A stretch of DNA of 12,022 bases from GCA-2861595 sp035526335 (GTDB lineage Bacteria > Actinomycetota > Acidimicrobiia > Acidimicrobiales > GCA-2861595): NCBI GenBank assembly GCA_035526335.1, contig DATLCN010000043.1, positions 1 to 12,022 on the forward strand. Reading direction: 5' to 3'. Below the pieces are notes generated by a model. It was given only the letters and a program-made list of their open reading frames with translations, had not been told where the DNA came from and did not search any database. Of the stretch, positions 1-6,701 are shown in pieces. Each line of letters opens with the position of its first letter. The stretch's first letter is position 1. Both the position numbers and the translations under genes were made by a program.

Positions 1-1215
1 CGTAGCCGGGCGCCGGCAGGACGGGCTCGCGAGCGAGGCGGACCACCTCGGCGTGGGCGACCACCTGGTCGGCCAGATGCTCGACCCAGATCCTCGCTTG
101 GCTGGCGCTGCGGGCCAGACCGGCGGGCAGTCGGGCGGCCACCTGCTCCACGACGTCGGTGCGGTCCCACGTCGAGTGCCGCCGCTCGAGTTCGGCCAGT
201 GCCGCTTCGACGACCGGCCCGATCTCGGCCTCGACGCGCAGCTCGCGGCCAACAACGTGGTCGAACCAGTCGTCGGTAGCGAAGCCCGCGGCTTGGGCGT
301 CGAGGCGCCACAGCTCGTGGATGTTGGCAGGCAAGGCTTCATCGCGACGTTTCGCCCTGCGGGTATCGAGGGTGGCCCACTGGTAGATGTGCGCCGCTCG
401 GCATCGGTCAGCGTGCGACCGAGCTCGGCCTCGCGCTCGCCGATCCTGCGCGTCGCCGCTCGCTCGACGCTGCGGCGACGCTTCGACCAGAAGTCGATGA
501 GCCCTTCGGGGACTCCGGCGATGTCGGCCTGGCCGTGGTCGTTGACCGGCCCCCATGCGACGCCGAGCCGTTCCGTTGCCTCGGCCCGCAGAGCGGCGTA
601 GTACACCGTGCCGGCTGGCTTGAGCTGGTGGTGCAACGCCCGCGAGTCCACCGCTCGCCACACGCCGTCGTTGCAACAGACCCGGTTCGACACCAGCAGG
701 TGCGAGTGGCGCTGGGGGTCCATGGCCCGGCTCGTGCGGTGCTCAAAGCGGGCGATGACCAGGCCCTTGGTGTCGACCTGCGCCGCGCCGCCTCGTCCCG
801 TTCGGGAGAACGCAGCGTGCTCTTCGAGGTAGGCGATCGTCTCGCCCACGGCTGCGGCATGGATCTGGTCGAGCACCTTGGCCACCTCGGGCTCGGCCAC
901 GGCCCACAGCACCGAGAACGATTTCGGGGGCGAGACCGTCAGGTCCCAGCCCATGACCTTGTCGTAGCCGTCCTTCACGTCGTAGGACCGGCCGAGCACG
1001 GCGCCGGTGAGCGGATGGCGGGCGTCGTCGCCTTCGAACAACAGCTCGACGTGCTCGGCGGTCACCTCGCCGTCGAAGCCCTCAGAGGCCGAGCCCGAAC
1101 CATCCCAACGCCCGGGAGCTTCGCCGGCACCGGTCATGTAGTCCTCGACTCCAGATGCGACCGCATCGGCGTAGTAGCGGGCGTTGCCGCCGCGGATCTT
1201 GCCCCGGCTCAACAT
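1..1215 (-). CDS. MobF-family (TrwC-like) relaxase, 5' part, with an apparent frameshift near 391; continues beyond window start
   Basis: Relaxases nick and covalently hold the transferred strand during conjugation. Translating from ATG at 1215 gives a typical MobF N-terminus, beginning MLSRGKI, with a Tyr pair at residues 14-15 (candidate nucleophiles). PPKSFSVLWA lies at 97-106. The metal-binding histidines are in FEHRTSR (H159) and QRHSHLLV (H170, H172). No good Shine-Dalgarno precedes the ATG; the start was chosen because MLS is the usual family start. After about residue 275 (LTDAERR) the family sequence stops, and it resumes in another minus-strand frame as AHIYQWATLDTRRAKRR, continuing to the window edge. 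The frame of the ATG also stays open to the edge but reads as non-coding sequence. One missing base near 391-398 explains this: either an assembly error or a real mutation. The gene lies 120 bases downstream of the Xis-like gene and is probably transcribed with it. Confidence 0.85.
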   Translation of the reverse strand, partial: MLSRGKIRGGNARYYADAVASGVEDYMTGAGEAPGRWDGSGSASEGFDGEVTAEHVELLFEGDDARHPLTGAVLGRSYDVKDGYDKVMGWDLTVSPPKSFSVLWAVAEPEVAKVLDQIHAAAVGETIAYLEEHAAFSRTGRGGAAQVDTKGLVIARFEHRTSRAMDPQRHSHLLVSNRVCCNDGVWRAVDSRALHHQLKPAGTVYYAALRAEATERLGVAWGPVNDHGQADIAGVPEGLIDFWSKRRRSVERAATRRIGEREAELGRTLTDAERRTSTSGPPSIPAGRNVAMKPCLPTSTSCGASTPKPRASLPTTGSTTLLAASCASRPRSGRSSKRHWPNSSGGTRRGTAPTSWSRWPPDCPPVWPAAPAKRGSGSSIWPTRWSPTPRWSASLASPSCRRPAT

Positions 1216-1335
1216 GGCCTGACCGGCCCGACAAGCGGGAACGCGCGACGCCGACCGGCGCGGCACCCCCCGGGTGCCAATGTGTGAACGGATTCGGGCC
1301 GGGTGAGGAGGATGAGGGTGTGAGGGGTCACGGGG

Positions 1336-1653
1336 TCAGCGGGGTTTGGTCGGGAGCGACGGGAGAAGGAGGGTCGAAGAGGTTGAGTTGGGCGTCGTTG
1401 GCAGGGCGGCGCCGGCGAGGGCGCTCGAAGAGGCGGGCCTGGGCGGCACGGGCGGAACCGGAGGGGCCGCGACCGCCGGGGCCTCTTTGGGCTCGCGTGT
1501 CCAATGCAGCTCACCGCCGAGCATCTGTTCGAGCCCGGCTCGGGGCACCCGGAAACACCGGCCAAAGGCGACCACCGGCATCCCCTCGCTACCGTTGGTT
1601 TCCAGGTAACGACGCGCCCACTCGTACGCCTTGCCGCGACTGATCCCCAGCAC
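1336..1653 (-). CDS. Excisionase/AlpA-like HTH DNA-binding protein; start uncertain
   Basis: The frame contains LSVEEAAAVLGISRGKAYEW followed by MPVVAFGRCFRVPRAGLEQML, the standard small Xis/MerR-like HTH fold with helix-turn-helix and wing. A Pro/Ala/Ser-rich tail of about 60 residues follows and ends at TGA 1336-1338. The start is a problem. The listed start is GTG at 1653, with GAGGAA 8 bases upstream, but it cuts off the first HTH helix. The frame is open up to a TAA about 30 codons upstream, and that stretch has no ATG, GTG or TTG; CTG at 1704 is the only near-start. An ATG at 1682 is in a different frame, so a missing base just after it would restore a normal protein. Its likely role is control of excision or of the relaxase transcript downstream. 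Confidence 0.65.
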   Translation of the reverse strand: MLGISRGKAYEWARRYLETNGSEGMPVVAFGRCFRVPRAGLEQMLGGELHWTREPKEAPAVAAPPVPPVPPRPASSSALAGAALPTTPNSTSSTLLLPSLPTKPR

Positions 1654-1740
1654 GGCAGCGGCTTCCTCAACGGAGAGGACATCGGGCGCGTCGGTTGCGG
1701 ACAGGGACCACCATCCAGGGTCGGCGGACGAGAGGCACAG

Positions 1741-1769
1741 AGATTACGCCGATGTGATTCACTAGTCAA
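1741..1769 (-). promoter_or_regulatory. Sigma-70-type promoter for the Xis-like/relaxase transcript
   Basis: On the minus strand TTGACT (1769-1764) and TAATCT (1746-1741) are separated by exactly 17 bases, close to the consensus of a housekeeping promoter. Transcription would begin near 1734 and read toward the Xis-like gene and the relaxase. Identified by eye only. Confidence 0.6.
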
Positions 1770-1781
1770 GTGCTAGAGTGA
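1759..1781. promoter_or_regulatory. Candidate operator between divergent xis-like and XRE genes
   Basis: An imperfect palindrome, CACT-N5-AGTG (1760-1772), covers the -35 box of the minus promoter. A further AGTGA at 1777-1781 mirrors TCACT at 1759-1763. Its place between a regulator and the genes it diverges from suggests that the XRE protein binds here. No binding evidence is available from sequence alone. Confidence 0.4.
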
Positions 1782-1832
1782 TCTAAGTCCTGTTTTTTCT
1801 TGACACATACGCGTCATCCCGATCGAGGAGCG

Positions 1833-2534
1833 ATGGACAAGACCAAAGCGGTGACCCTCACCCCCAACCAGGTGATCGCCCACAACCTGGCCCGAGCCCG
1901 AGAGTGGAAAGACTGGACCCAGGAGCAAGCCGCGACCGAGCTCGCCCCCTACCTCGGGACCCGCTGGTCCAAGGCCACCTTCTCGGCCGCTGAACGCTCC
2001 GTGGACGGCAAGGTCGTGCGCCAGTTCACCGGCGACGACCTCGTCGCCTTCGCCCGCTGCTTCGAGGTGCCCATCGGCTGGTTCTTCATGCCGCCCCGCA
2101 CGCCTGATGAGCACGGTCGCCCCGTGCGACTGGCTACCCCCGACATCCCCGACGGTGCCGAGTGGAGCGTGATCATCGACCTGGTGTTCGGCGAGCCCGG
2201 CTCCGAGCCCCTCGTCGGGCTGCGGCTCGAGGAGTACCTCGACGACGCCGACGGCCGCGAGGTTTCCGAAGGGGAACGCCGTGCCGGTCTGGCGGCTGCG
2301 CTCCGGGTTGCTTCGCTTGTGCAGGCCGGCAGCGACGGGCTCGACCGCTGGCGGAGCCAGCTCATGGAGATCGCCGGCCACCTCGACAACCTCATCAGCC
2401 TCGCCGGGCTCGCCCGCCTCGCCGAACCTGCCGAGGCAAACCGCCTCAACCGCCTGGCCGAGGCCGAAGGCGGCCCGCATATTCGCTACGAGCCCCCAAT
2501 TTCGAAACCCGAGAAGCGCACCAAGCCCGCATAG
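1833..2534 (+). CDS. XRE-like helix-turn-helix transcriptional regulator (233 aa)
   Basis: The N-terminal region (about residues 13-75) has the look of a Cro/C1-type HTH: NLARAREWKDWTQEQAATEL, then a SKATFSAAERS segment and VAFARCFEVPIGWFF. This resembles regulators found beside actinobacterial integrative elements. The C-terminal part (residues 100-233) has no domain I recognise and is acidic, Leu/Ala/Glu-rich and probably helical. ATG 1833 is preferred over the in-frame TTG at 1800 because GAGGAG (1825-1830) lies just upstream, although the spacing is short. It is divergent from the Xis-like/relaxase unit across a region with a good minus promoter and a palindrome, so it probably controls transfer or excision. 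Codon use matches its neighbours. The exact target and effector are unknown. Confidence 0.75.
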   Translation: MDKTKAVTLTPNQVIAHNLARAREWKDWTQEQAATELAPYLGTRWSKATFSAAERSVDGKVVRQFTGDDLVAFARCFEVPIGWFFMPPRTPDEHGRPVRLATPDIPDGAEWSVIIDLVFGEPGSEPLVGLRLEEYLDDADGREVSEGERRAGLAAALRVASLVQAGSDGLDRWRSQLMEIAGHLDNLISLAGLARLAEPAEANRLNRLAEAEGGPHIRYEPPISKPEKRTKPA

Positions 2535-2559
2535 GCCGGACAGGAGAGAGGGCCGTTAC

Positions 2560-2580
2560 CCGTAGCTTCCATGCTACGGT
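2560..2580 (+). promoter_or_regulatory. Palindromic operator overlapping the leaderless -10 box of the antitoxin-like gene
   Basis: CCGTAGC (2560-2566) and GCTACGG (2573-2579) form perfect 7-bp arms around TTCCAT. The right arm overlaps TACGGT (2575-2580), a TANNNT -10 box ending 7 bases before the ATG at 2587, the geometry of actinobacterial leaderless promoters. A repressor bound here would block its own promoter. Confidence 0.55.
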
Positions 2581-2586
2581 GGCCCG

Positions 2587-2910
2587 ATGGCTACTCCACG
2601 ACCGACGGCCTTCGATCGTGACTTCGAGCGGGACATGCGCGACGCCACGTTCCGCAACTCCTACGAGCAGGCCCGGGGACGCATTGACGCCATCGACCGC
2701 GTGATCCGCGACCTCGACGCCGTTCGAGAACGACAGGGCGTCTCGAAGGCAGAGCTCGCCCGCCGCATCGGCGTCAGCGATTCCGTCATCCGCCGGCTTT
2801 TCAGCGCCGACGACAGGAACCCCACCATGAGGACGATCATCGAGGTCGCCGAGGCTCTCGGGCTGGAGGTCCGCATCAGTCGACCGGCGAAGACCCGCCG
2901 GGCCAGCTGA
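2587..2910 (+). CDS. XRE-family antitoxin-like protein (HigA type, 107 aa)
   Basis: An N-terminal helical segment, FRNSYEQARGRIDAIDRVIRD (residues 22-42), is followed by a compact HTH at 43-96: ERQGVSKAELARRIGVSDSVIRRLF, then a NPTMRTIIEVAEALGLEVRI helix and strand. This is the layout of HigA-type antitoxins, which bind the toxin and repress their own promoter. No Shine-Dalgarno precedes the ATG, and a TANNNT box 7 bases upstream indicates a leaderless mRNA. The TGA ends one base before the stop of the opposing toxin-like gene at 2912. In normal higBA pairs both genes lie on one strand, so the tail-to-tail layout is odd. It could alternatively be only a regulator. Confidence 0.7.
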   Translation: MATPRPTAFDRDFERDMRDATFRNSYEQARGRIDAIDRVIRDLDAVRERQGVSKAELARRIGVSDSVIRRLFSADDRNPTMRTIIEVAEALGLEVRISRPAKTRRAS

Positions 2911-2911
2911 G

Positions 2912-3361
2912 CTACTCCAGGACGCTGCGCGGCGTCCGTGACCGGTACTCGTCACCCAAGGCCCGGACGCGGGCGTAGTCGGCCTTGGTGAAGGCGCTCT
3001 CGTTGGCCTTGCGCATGCCGGTCACCAGCACGACCGACGGACCTCCCAACCCGATTGCCGCTCCCTCGCGCTCCAGGAGGCAGAACACCCGATAGAGCCA
3101 GCCGCCGTGCCGGTCGCGCACTTCGAACCAGCCCCGCATCTCACCGTGCATCGCACGCCACTGGAGACCACCGCCGAAGCGCGGCGGGGGCGCCTCGGCG
3201 ACGGCTTTGACGACGGCCACAAGGTGAGCCCGGACCTCAGGCGGGCAGTTCTGAAGGAAGTCGCGGGCCGGCACACTCCTCTTGCTGTCGTCGGTTCGGT
3301 GGCGGCGGAAGTAGTGCACCGCCCAGGGTTCCTGCGGCAGCGTCGGACGTTTCCCCACCAC
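2912..3361 (-). CDS. Phage Gp49-like / RelE-HigB superfamily toxin-like protein (149 aa)
   Basis: The C-terminal two thirds fit the Gp49-like (DUF891) HigB family. RGWFEVRDRHGGWLYRVFCL is the core strand pair with the conserved Arg/Tyr-Arg. VVLVTGMRKANESAFTKADY and RALGDEYRSR complete the fold with the typical Lys and terminal helix. Such proteins are ribosome-dependent mRNA interferases. The start is GTG 3361, or GTG 3358, with AGGAAG just upstream. It begins 14 bases after the integrase stop, so the integrase and the toxin are probably one transcript. The partner antitoxin candidate converges from the other strand with a single base between the two stops. An N-terminal extension of about 45 residues is longer than in short HigB toxins. 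Toxicity is inferred from family only. Confidence 0.7.
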   Translation of the reverse strand: MVGKRPTLPQEPWAVHYFRRHRTDDSKRSVPARDFLQNCPPEVRAHLVAVVKAVAEAPPPRFGGGLQWRAMHGEMRGWFEVRDRHGGWLYRVFCLLEREGAAIGLGGPSVVLVTGMRKANESAFTKADYARVRALGDEYRSRTPRSVLE

Positions 3362-3375
3362 CGCTTCCTACCGCG

Positions 3376-4506
3376 TCATGCCGTCGCCGGTGGCTCCGCC
3401 CGGAAAATCACGTTCAACCGTTCGGCGATCTCGGCGTCACGGCTTTCGAGCACGTGCTGGTAGCGATACGCGGCCGCGGGTGAGGCGTGGCCAAGGCGAG
3501 CCTGGACCTCGCGGATCGTCGCACCCGACACCGTGGCAAGCGTCCCGGCGACGTGGCGAAGATCGTGAAACCGCAACTTCTGCACACCGGCGGAACGTAC
3601 GGCCGGATACCAGTGGCGATCGCGGAAGTTGCTCTGGCGGAGCGGCGTCCCCCGGTCGCTCGTGAAAACGAGTCCCTCGGGGTCAGGGAGCACGAACTCA
3701 GCGAGGTGCGTTCGCAGCTCCGCCACCAGCCCGGCGGGCAGGTGCACGACCCTTCGGCCAGCGTCAGATTTCGGTTGGCGCACGAGGAGCCGGCCGCCCC
3801 GCAGCTCGACCACCTGCTCGCTGATCACCAGCGTGGCTTCGTCCAGATCGAGGTTCCTCTGCCTGAGCCCGGTCAGCTCGCCAAAGCGACAGCCGGCATA
3901 GGCCGCCGTCAGGACCATGGCGCGATAGCGGGGGTTGATAGCCGAGGCGATGGCCGCCACCTGGTCAGGAGTTGCCATCCGCATTTCAGGTGAGCGCTCC
4001 ACCCCCGCCCCCTTCTCAACACACGGGTTGCGGGCGATCCGGTTGTCGATCGCAGCAGTCACCATCATTGCGGACAGGAGCCGGTAGGCCTTGGCGATCG
4101 TCGTGGGCCCCGGCCGGTCGGCCCGGAGCAGCTCGGCCCGCCAGGTGCGGACCCGTGAAGGAGTCAGGTCGATGAGTTCGACATCTCCCAGCGCCGGCAG
4201 GATGAGATGGTTCAGCAGATAGTCGTAGAGCTCACAGGTCTTCGGGGCGAGGCCGACCTTGCCTCGCACCCATTCGTCGGCAAAGGCACCCAGCGTGACG
4301 TGTCCAGCCCGCGGGTCAACCCATCGCCCTTGCGCCCTATCGGTGATCATCGAGGCGAGCCAGCGATCGGCGTCCACCTTCGTCGCGAACGTATCCGGCG
4401 CCGGAGCCAGCATTCCGTCGTCGCCTCGGACGCGGGCCTGATAACGACCCGAGGGCAGCCGGCGGATGCTGCCCGTCGTGCGTCGGCCCCTGCTCGTTCG
4501 TGCCAT
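3376..4506 (-). CDS. int: Tyrosine recombinase / phage-type integrase (376 aa)
   Basis: The enzyme catalyses site-specific integration and excision of the left element. The arm-type DNA-binding segment GSIRRLPSGRYQARV is at residues 12-26. The SAM-like core-binding domain spans about 70-165. The catalytic domain carries all expected residues: R207 (AGCRFGEL), K246 (PKSD), H314-x-x-R317 (HDLRH), H340 (LGH) and nucleophile Y349 (RYQH). ATG 4506 is preferred because GGAGGA lies 5-6 bases upstream and the protein begins like known integrases. The longer open frame runs into tRNA-Arg and is not coding. It lies 117 bases from the tRNA-Arg 3' end and reads away from it, so that tRNA is very likely the attachment site. 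A toxin-like gene follows 14 bases after its stop. Confidence 0.93.
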   Translation of the reverse strand: MARTSRGRRTTGSIRRLPSGRYQARVRGDDGMLAPAPDTFATKVDADRWLASMITDRAQGRWVDPRAGHVTLGAFADEWVRGKVGLAPKTCELYDYLLNHLILPALGDVELIDLTPSRVRTWRAELLRADRPGPTTIAKAYRLLSAMMVTAAIDNRIARNPCVEKGAGVERSPEMRMATPDQVAAIASAINPRYRAMVLTAAYAGCRFGELTGLRQRNLDLDEATLVISEQVVELRGGRLLVRQPKSDAGRRVVHLPAGLVAELRTHLAEFVLPDPEGLVFTSDRGTPLRQSNFRDRHWYPAVRSAGVQKLRFHDLRHVAGTLATVSGATIREVQARLGHASPAAAYRYQHVLESRDAEIAERLNVIFRAEPPATA

Positions 4507-4518
4507 GTAGTCCTCCCG

Positions 4519-4568
4519 CGTGCCGCTCCGTGCCGCAACGTAGTGGCACGCTTGTGGCACGGAGCCTA
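4519..4568. promoter_or_regulatory. Clustered direct and inverted repeats upstream of the integrase (candidate arm sites/operator)
   Basis: CGTGCCGC occurs at 4519-4526 and 4529-4536 (10 bases apart), and GTGGCACG at 4543-4550 and 4554-4561 (11 bases apart). Together 4525-4536 and 4554-4565 form a 12-bp inverted repeat with one mismatch. A TANNNT box on the minus strand (4568-4563, TAGGCT) overlaps the outer end. The helical-turn spacing suggests cooperative protein binding, by integrase, Xis or a repressor. Confidence 0.5.
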
Positions 4569-4622
4569 TCTTGGGGGAAGGCCAAATGCTTGGAAATACG
4601 TCCTGAGCTGCACTTTCATCAG

Positions 4623-4697
4623 CGCCCCCGGCAGGACTCGAACCTGCGACCCGCTGCTTAGAAGGCAGCCGCTCTATCCGGACTGAGCTACAGGGGC
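4623..4697 (-). tRNA. tRNA-Arg(TCT)
   Basis: The minus strand folds into a full cloverleaf. The acceptor stem pairs GCCCCTG with CGGGGGC. The D arm is GCTC/GAGC. The anticodon stem GCTGC/GCAGC encloses loop CTTCTAA with anticodon TCT. The T arm is GCAGG-TTCGAGT-CCTGC. The discriminator base is G and CCA is not encoded. Its 3' end faces the integrase and is the likely attachment site of the left element; the gene has been kept intact. Confidence 0.95.
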
Positions 4698-4847
4698 ATT
4701 TCATGGCGACCGTCGAGGTAGGCCGGCCGGCCCGGCTCAGCGCTCGACCAGATGTTATTTGGGTCGAAGAGCAAACGCCGGCTCATTCAAAAGCCCCGGT
4801 CGACGAACCAGGGTGACGGCGAGGAACGCCAGGGTGGCCGGCTTCAC

Positions 4848-4867
4848 GGGCAACGGCCGCGTTGCCC
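4848..4867 (-). terminator. Stem-loop downstream of guaA (possible terminator)
   Basis: GGGCAACG (4848-4855) and CGTTGCCC (4860-4867) form a perfect 8-bp stem with a 4-base loop, 40 bases after the guaA stop. There is no T-run after it on the minus strand, so it is at best a T-less terminator or mRNA-end hairpin. The rest of 4698-4906 shows no gene. Confidence 0.45.
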
Positions 4868-4906
4868 AACCCAAGACTCTCCTCCCGCTGGTCGCCTCCG
4901 GGACTC

Positions 4907-6517
4907 TCACTCCCATTCGATGGTGGCCGGTGGCTTGCTGGTCACGTCGAGCACGACCCTGTTGACGCCGGCGACCTCGTTGGTGATCCGGGTGGAGATG
5001 CGTTCGATCAGTTCGTACGGCAGCCGCGACCAGTCGGCGGTCATGGCGTCCTCGCTGCTCACCGGCCGCAGCACGATCGGGTGGCCGTAGGTGCGGTCGT
5101 CGCCTTGGACTCCGACCGATCGGATGTCGGCCAGCAGGATCACGGGGAACTGCCAGACGTTCCGCTGATGCTCGGAGCAAGCCAGCTCCTCCCTGGCGAT
5201 GGCGTCCGCGATACGGAGGGTGTCCAGACGCGCCGCGGTGACCTCACCGATTATGCGAATGGCCAGGCCCGGACCCGGGAACGGGTGGCGCCAGACGATC
5301 TCCTCCGGCAGACCCAGCTCAAGGCCGACCGCCCGCACCTCGTCCTTGAACAGGGTGCGGAGCGGCTCGATCAGCGAGAACTGGACGTCCTCGGGAATTC
5401 CTCCGACGTTGTGGTGGGTCTTGATGTTGGCCGTACCCGTACCGCCGCCGGACTCGACGACGTCGGGGTAAAGGGTGCCCTGAACCAGGAATTCGATGGA
5501 ATCGTCGTGCTTCTCCCGCATGATGAGATCAGCCGCCGCCTCCTCGAAGACCCGGATGAACTCACGTCCGATGATCTTGCGCTTGGTCTCGGGATCGGTG
5601 ACTCCGACCAGCGCCTGGAGGAAACGCTCCCGACTGTCCACCACCTCGAGGCGGATCCCGGTGGCGGCCACGTAGTCGCGCTCGACCTGCTCACGCTCGC
5701 CCTGCCGGAGGAGACCGTGATCCACGAACACGCATGTCAGCTGGTCTTCCACGGCACGGTGCACCAGAGCGGCGGCCACCGCGGAGTCGACCCCGCCGGA
5801 CAGGGCGCACAGGACATGGCGGCTCCCGACCGTGCGGCGGACGGCGGCGACGGTGTCCTCGATGATGCTTGCCGGCGTCCAGTTGGCGTGCAGGCGCGCC
5901 CCCTGGAAAAGGAAGCTCTCGAGCATGCGCTGGCCGCCGACGGTGTGCAACACCTCCGGGTGCCACTGGACGCCGAACAGCTGGCGACCCCGGTCCTCGA
6001 AGGCCGCTACCTTGGCGCCGGCGGTGGACCCGACGACGGCAAAACCGTCGGGCGGGGCGGCCACGGCGTCCCGGTGCGACATCCACACCGTCTGGTTCGG
6101 TTGCTGGCCCGCGCCCAGCACCGAGTCCGTCTCCAGTGAGGCCTCGGTACGGCCGAACTCGGCGACATCGGTACGGCAAACCTCTCCCCCGAGGGCGGAG
6201 GCCATGGCCTGGAAACCGTAACAGATGCCGAGGACGGGGATGCCGCTGGAGAAGATCTCAGGGTCCACACGGGGGGCGCCTTCGGCATAGACGCTCGCCG
6301 GCCCTCCCGACAGGATGATCGCACCGGGGCGCCTCGCCGTCAGCTCGTCGAGTAAAGCGGTGTGGGGGACGATCTCGCTGTAGACGTGCGCCTCCCGCAC
6401 CCGGCGGGCGATGAGCTGGGCGTATTGGGCACCGAAGTCGACCACCAGAACGGGCCCGGGCACGACTGGGGGCGCGCCGTCTCCGGGCTCCACCGGCCGG
6501 ACGAGAAGCTCGCTCAC
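4907..6517 (-). CDS. guaA: GMP synthase (glutamine-hydrolysing), complete
   Basis: GuaA converts XMP to GMP in the cytosol using ATP and glutamine. The class I amidotransferase domain starts at VLVVDFGAQYAQLIARRV (residue 23 on). It has the nucleophile Cys99 in GICYGFQ and the His186/Glu188 pair in VQWHPEV. The ATP pyrophosphatase domain carries the P-loop SGGVDS (240-245). The C-terminal dimerisation domain ends in PPATIEWE, the typical GuaA terminus. GTG 6517 is preferred over ATG 6583 or 6574: the extra 22 codons have AT-rich third positions unlike the rest, and a start at 6583 would leave only 14 bases before the divergent tRNA-His. That gives 536 aa, normal for the family. The gene is intact and belongs to the host backbone. 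Confidence 0.97.
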   Translation of the reverse strand: MSELLVRPVEPGDGAPPVVPGPVLVVDFGAQYAQLIARRVREAHVYSEIVPHTALLDELTARRPGAIILSGGPASVYAEGAPRVDPEIFSSGIPVLGICYGFQAMASALGGEVCRTDVAEFGRTEASLETDSVLGAGQQPNQTVWMSHRDAVAAPPDGFAVVGSTAGAKVAAFEDRGRQLFGVQWHPEVLHTVGGQRMLESFLFQGARLHANWTPASIIEDTVAAVRRTVGSRHVLCALSGGVDSAVAAALVHRAVEDQLTCVFVDHGLLRQGEREQVERDYVAATGIRLEVVDSRERFLQALVGVTDPETKRKIIGREFIRVFEEAAADLIMREKHDDSIEFLVQGTLYPDVVESGGGTGTANIKTHHNVGGIPEDVQFSLIEPLRTLFKDEVRAVGLELGLPEEIVWRHPFPGPGLAIRIIGEVTAARLDTLRIADAIAREELACSEHQRNVWQFPVILLADIRSVGVQGDDRTYGHPIVLRPVSSEDAMTADWSRLPYELIERISTRITNEVAGVNRVVLDVTSKPPATIEWE

Positions 6518-6597
6518 AGACCGCTCTTGACGCGCGGCCCACTCCCCGGAACTCTCATCTGGAGAGTCTCGCATATGTGCCATGCTGGGCCGGTCGC

Positions 6598-6673
6598 GGT
6601 GGCCGTAGCTCAGTCCGGTTAGAGCGCCAGGTTGTGATCCTGGATGTCGGGGGTTCGAATCCCCTCGGTCACC
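6598..6673 (+). tRNA. tRNA-His(GTG)
   Basis: The acceptor stem GTGGCCG/CGGTCAC has the extra G-1 (6598) opposite C73 (6673), the identity mark of tRNA-His. The anticodon stem CCAGG/CCTGG encloses loop TTGTGAT with anticodon GTG. The T arm has GGGGG-TTCGAAT-CCCCT. It is divergent from guaA and 28 bases before tRNA-Lys. Confidence 0.96.
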
Positions 6674-6701
6674 CTCAGCAGCATCGGTAGTCTCACCCCA
6701 G

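Larger units (their letters stand above)
1..4623. mobile_element. Integrated element, left side of window (partial), tRNA-Arg-associated
   Basis: The block reads relaxase, Xis-like HTH, XRE regulator, toxin/antitoxin pair, tyrosine integrase, and stops at the 3' end of tRNA-Arg(TCT). An integrase reading away from a tRNA 3' end is the usual footprint of an integrative element that restores the tRNA on insertion. A MobF relaxase indicates conjugative or mobilizable transfer. The far end lies before base 1, so the second att copy cannot be seen. The exact junction inside the tRNA is inferred, not observed. Confidence 0.75.

Noticed and set aside
535..1287. 250-aa open frame on the plus strand
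   Set aside because: It is antisense to the relaxase, whose minus-strand translation shows clear MobF motifs; the plus product has no recognisable domain.
1773..2480. 235-aa minus-strand frame
   Set aside because: It mirrors the XRE regulator gene on the plus strand and reads as Gly/Glu/Val-rich low-complexity protein.
4507..4704. Longer start for the first integrase
   Set aside because: It would run through tRNA-Arg; ATG 4506 has a good Shine-Dalgarno and matches family N-termini.
4862..6139. 425-aa open frame on the plus strand
   Set aside because: It lies antisense to guaA, which is complete with all active-site motifs; long antisense frames are expected in high-GC genes.
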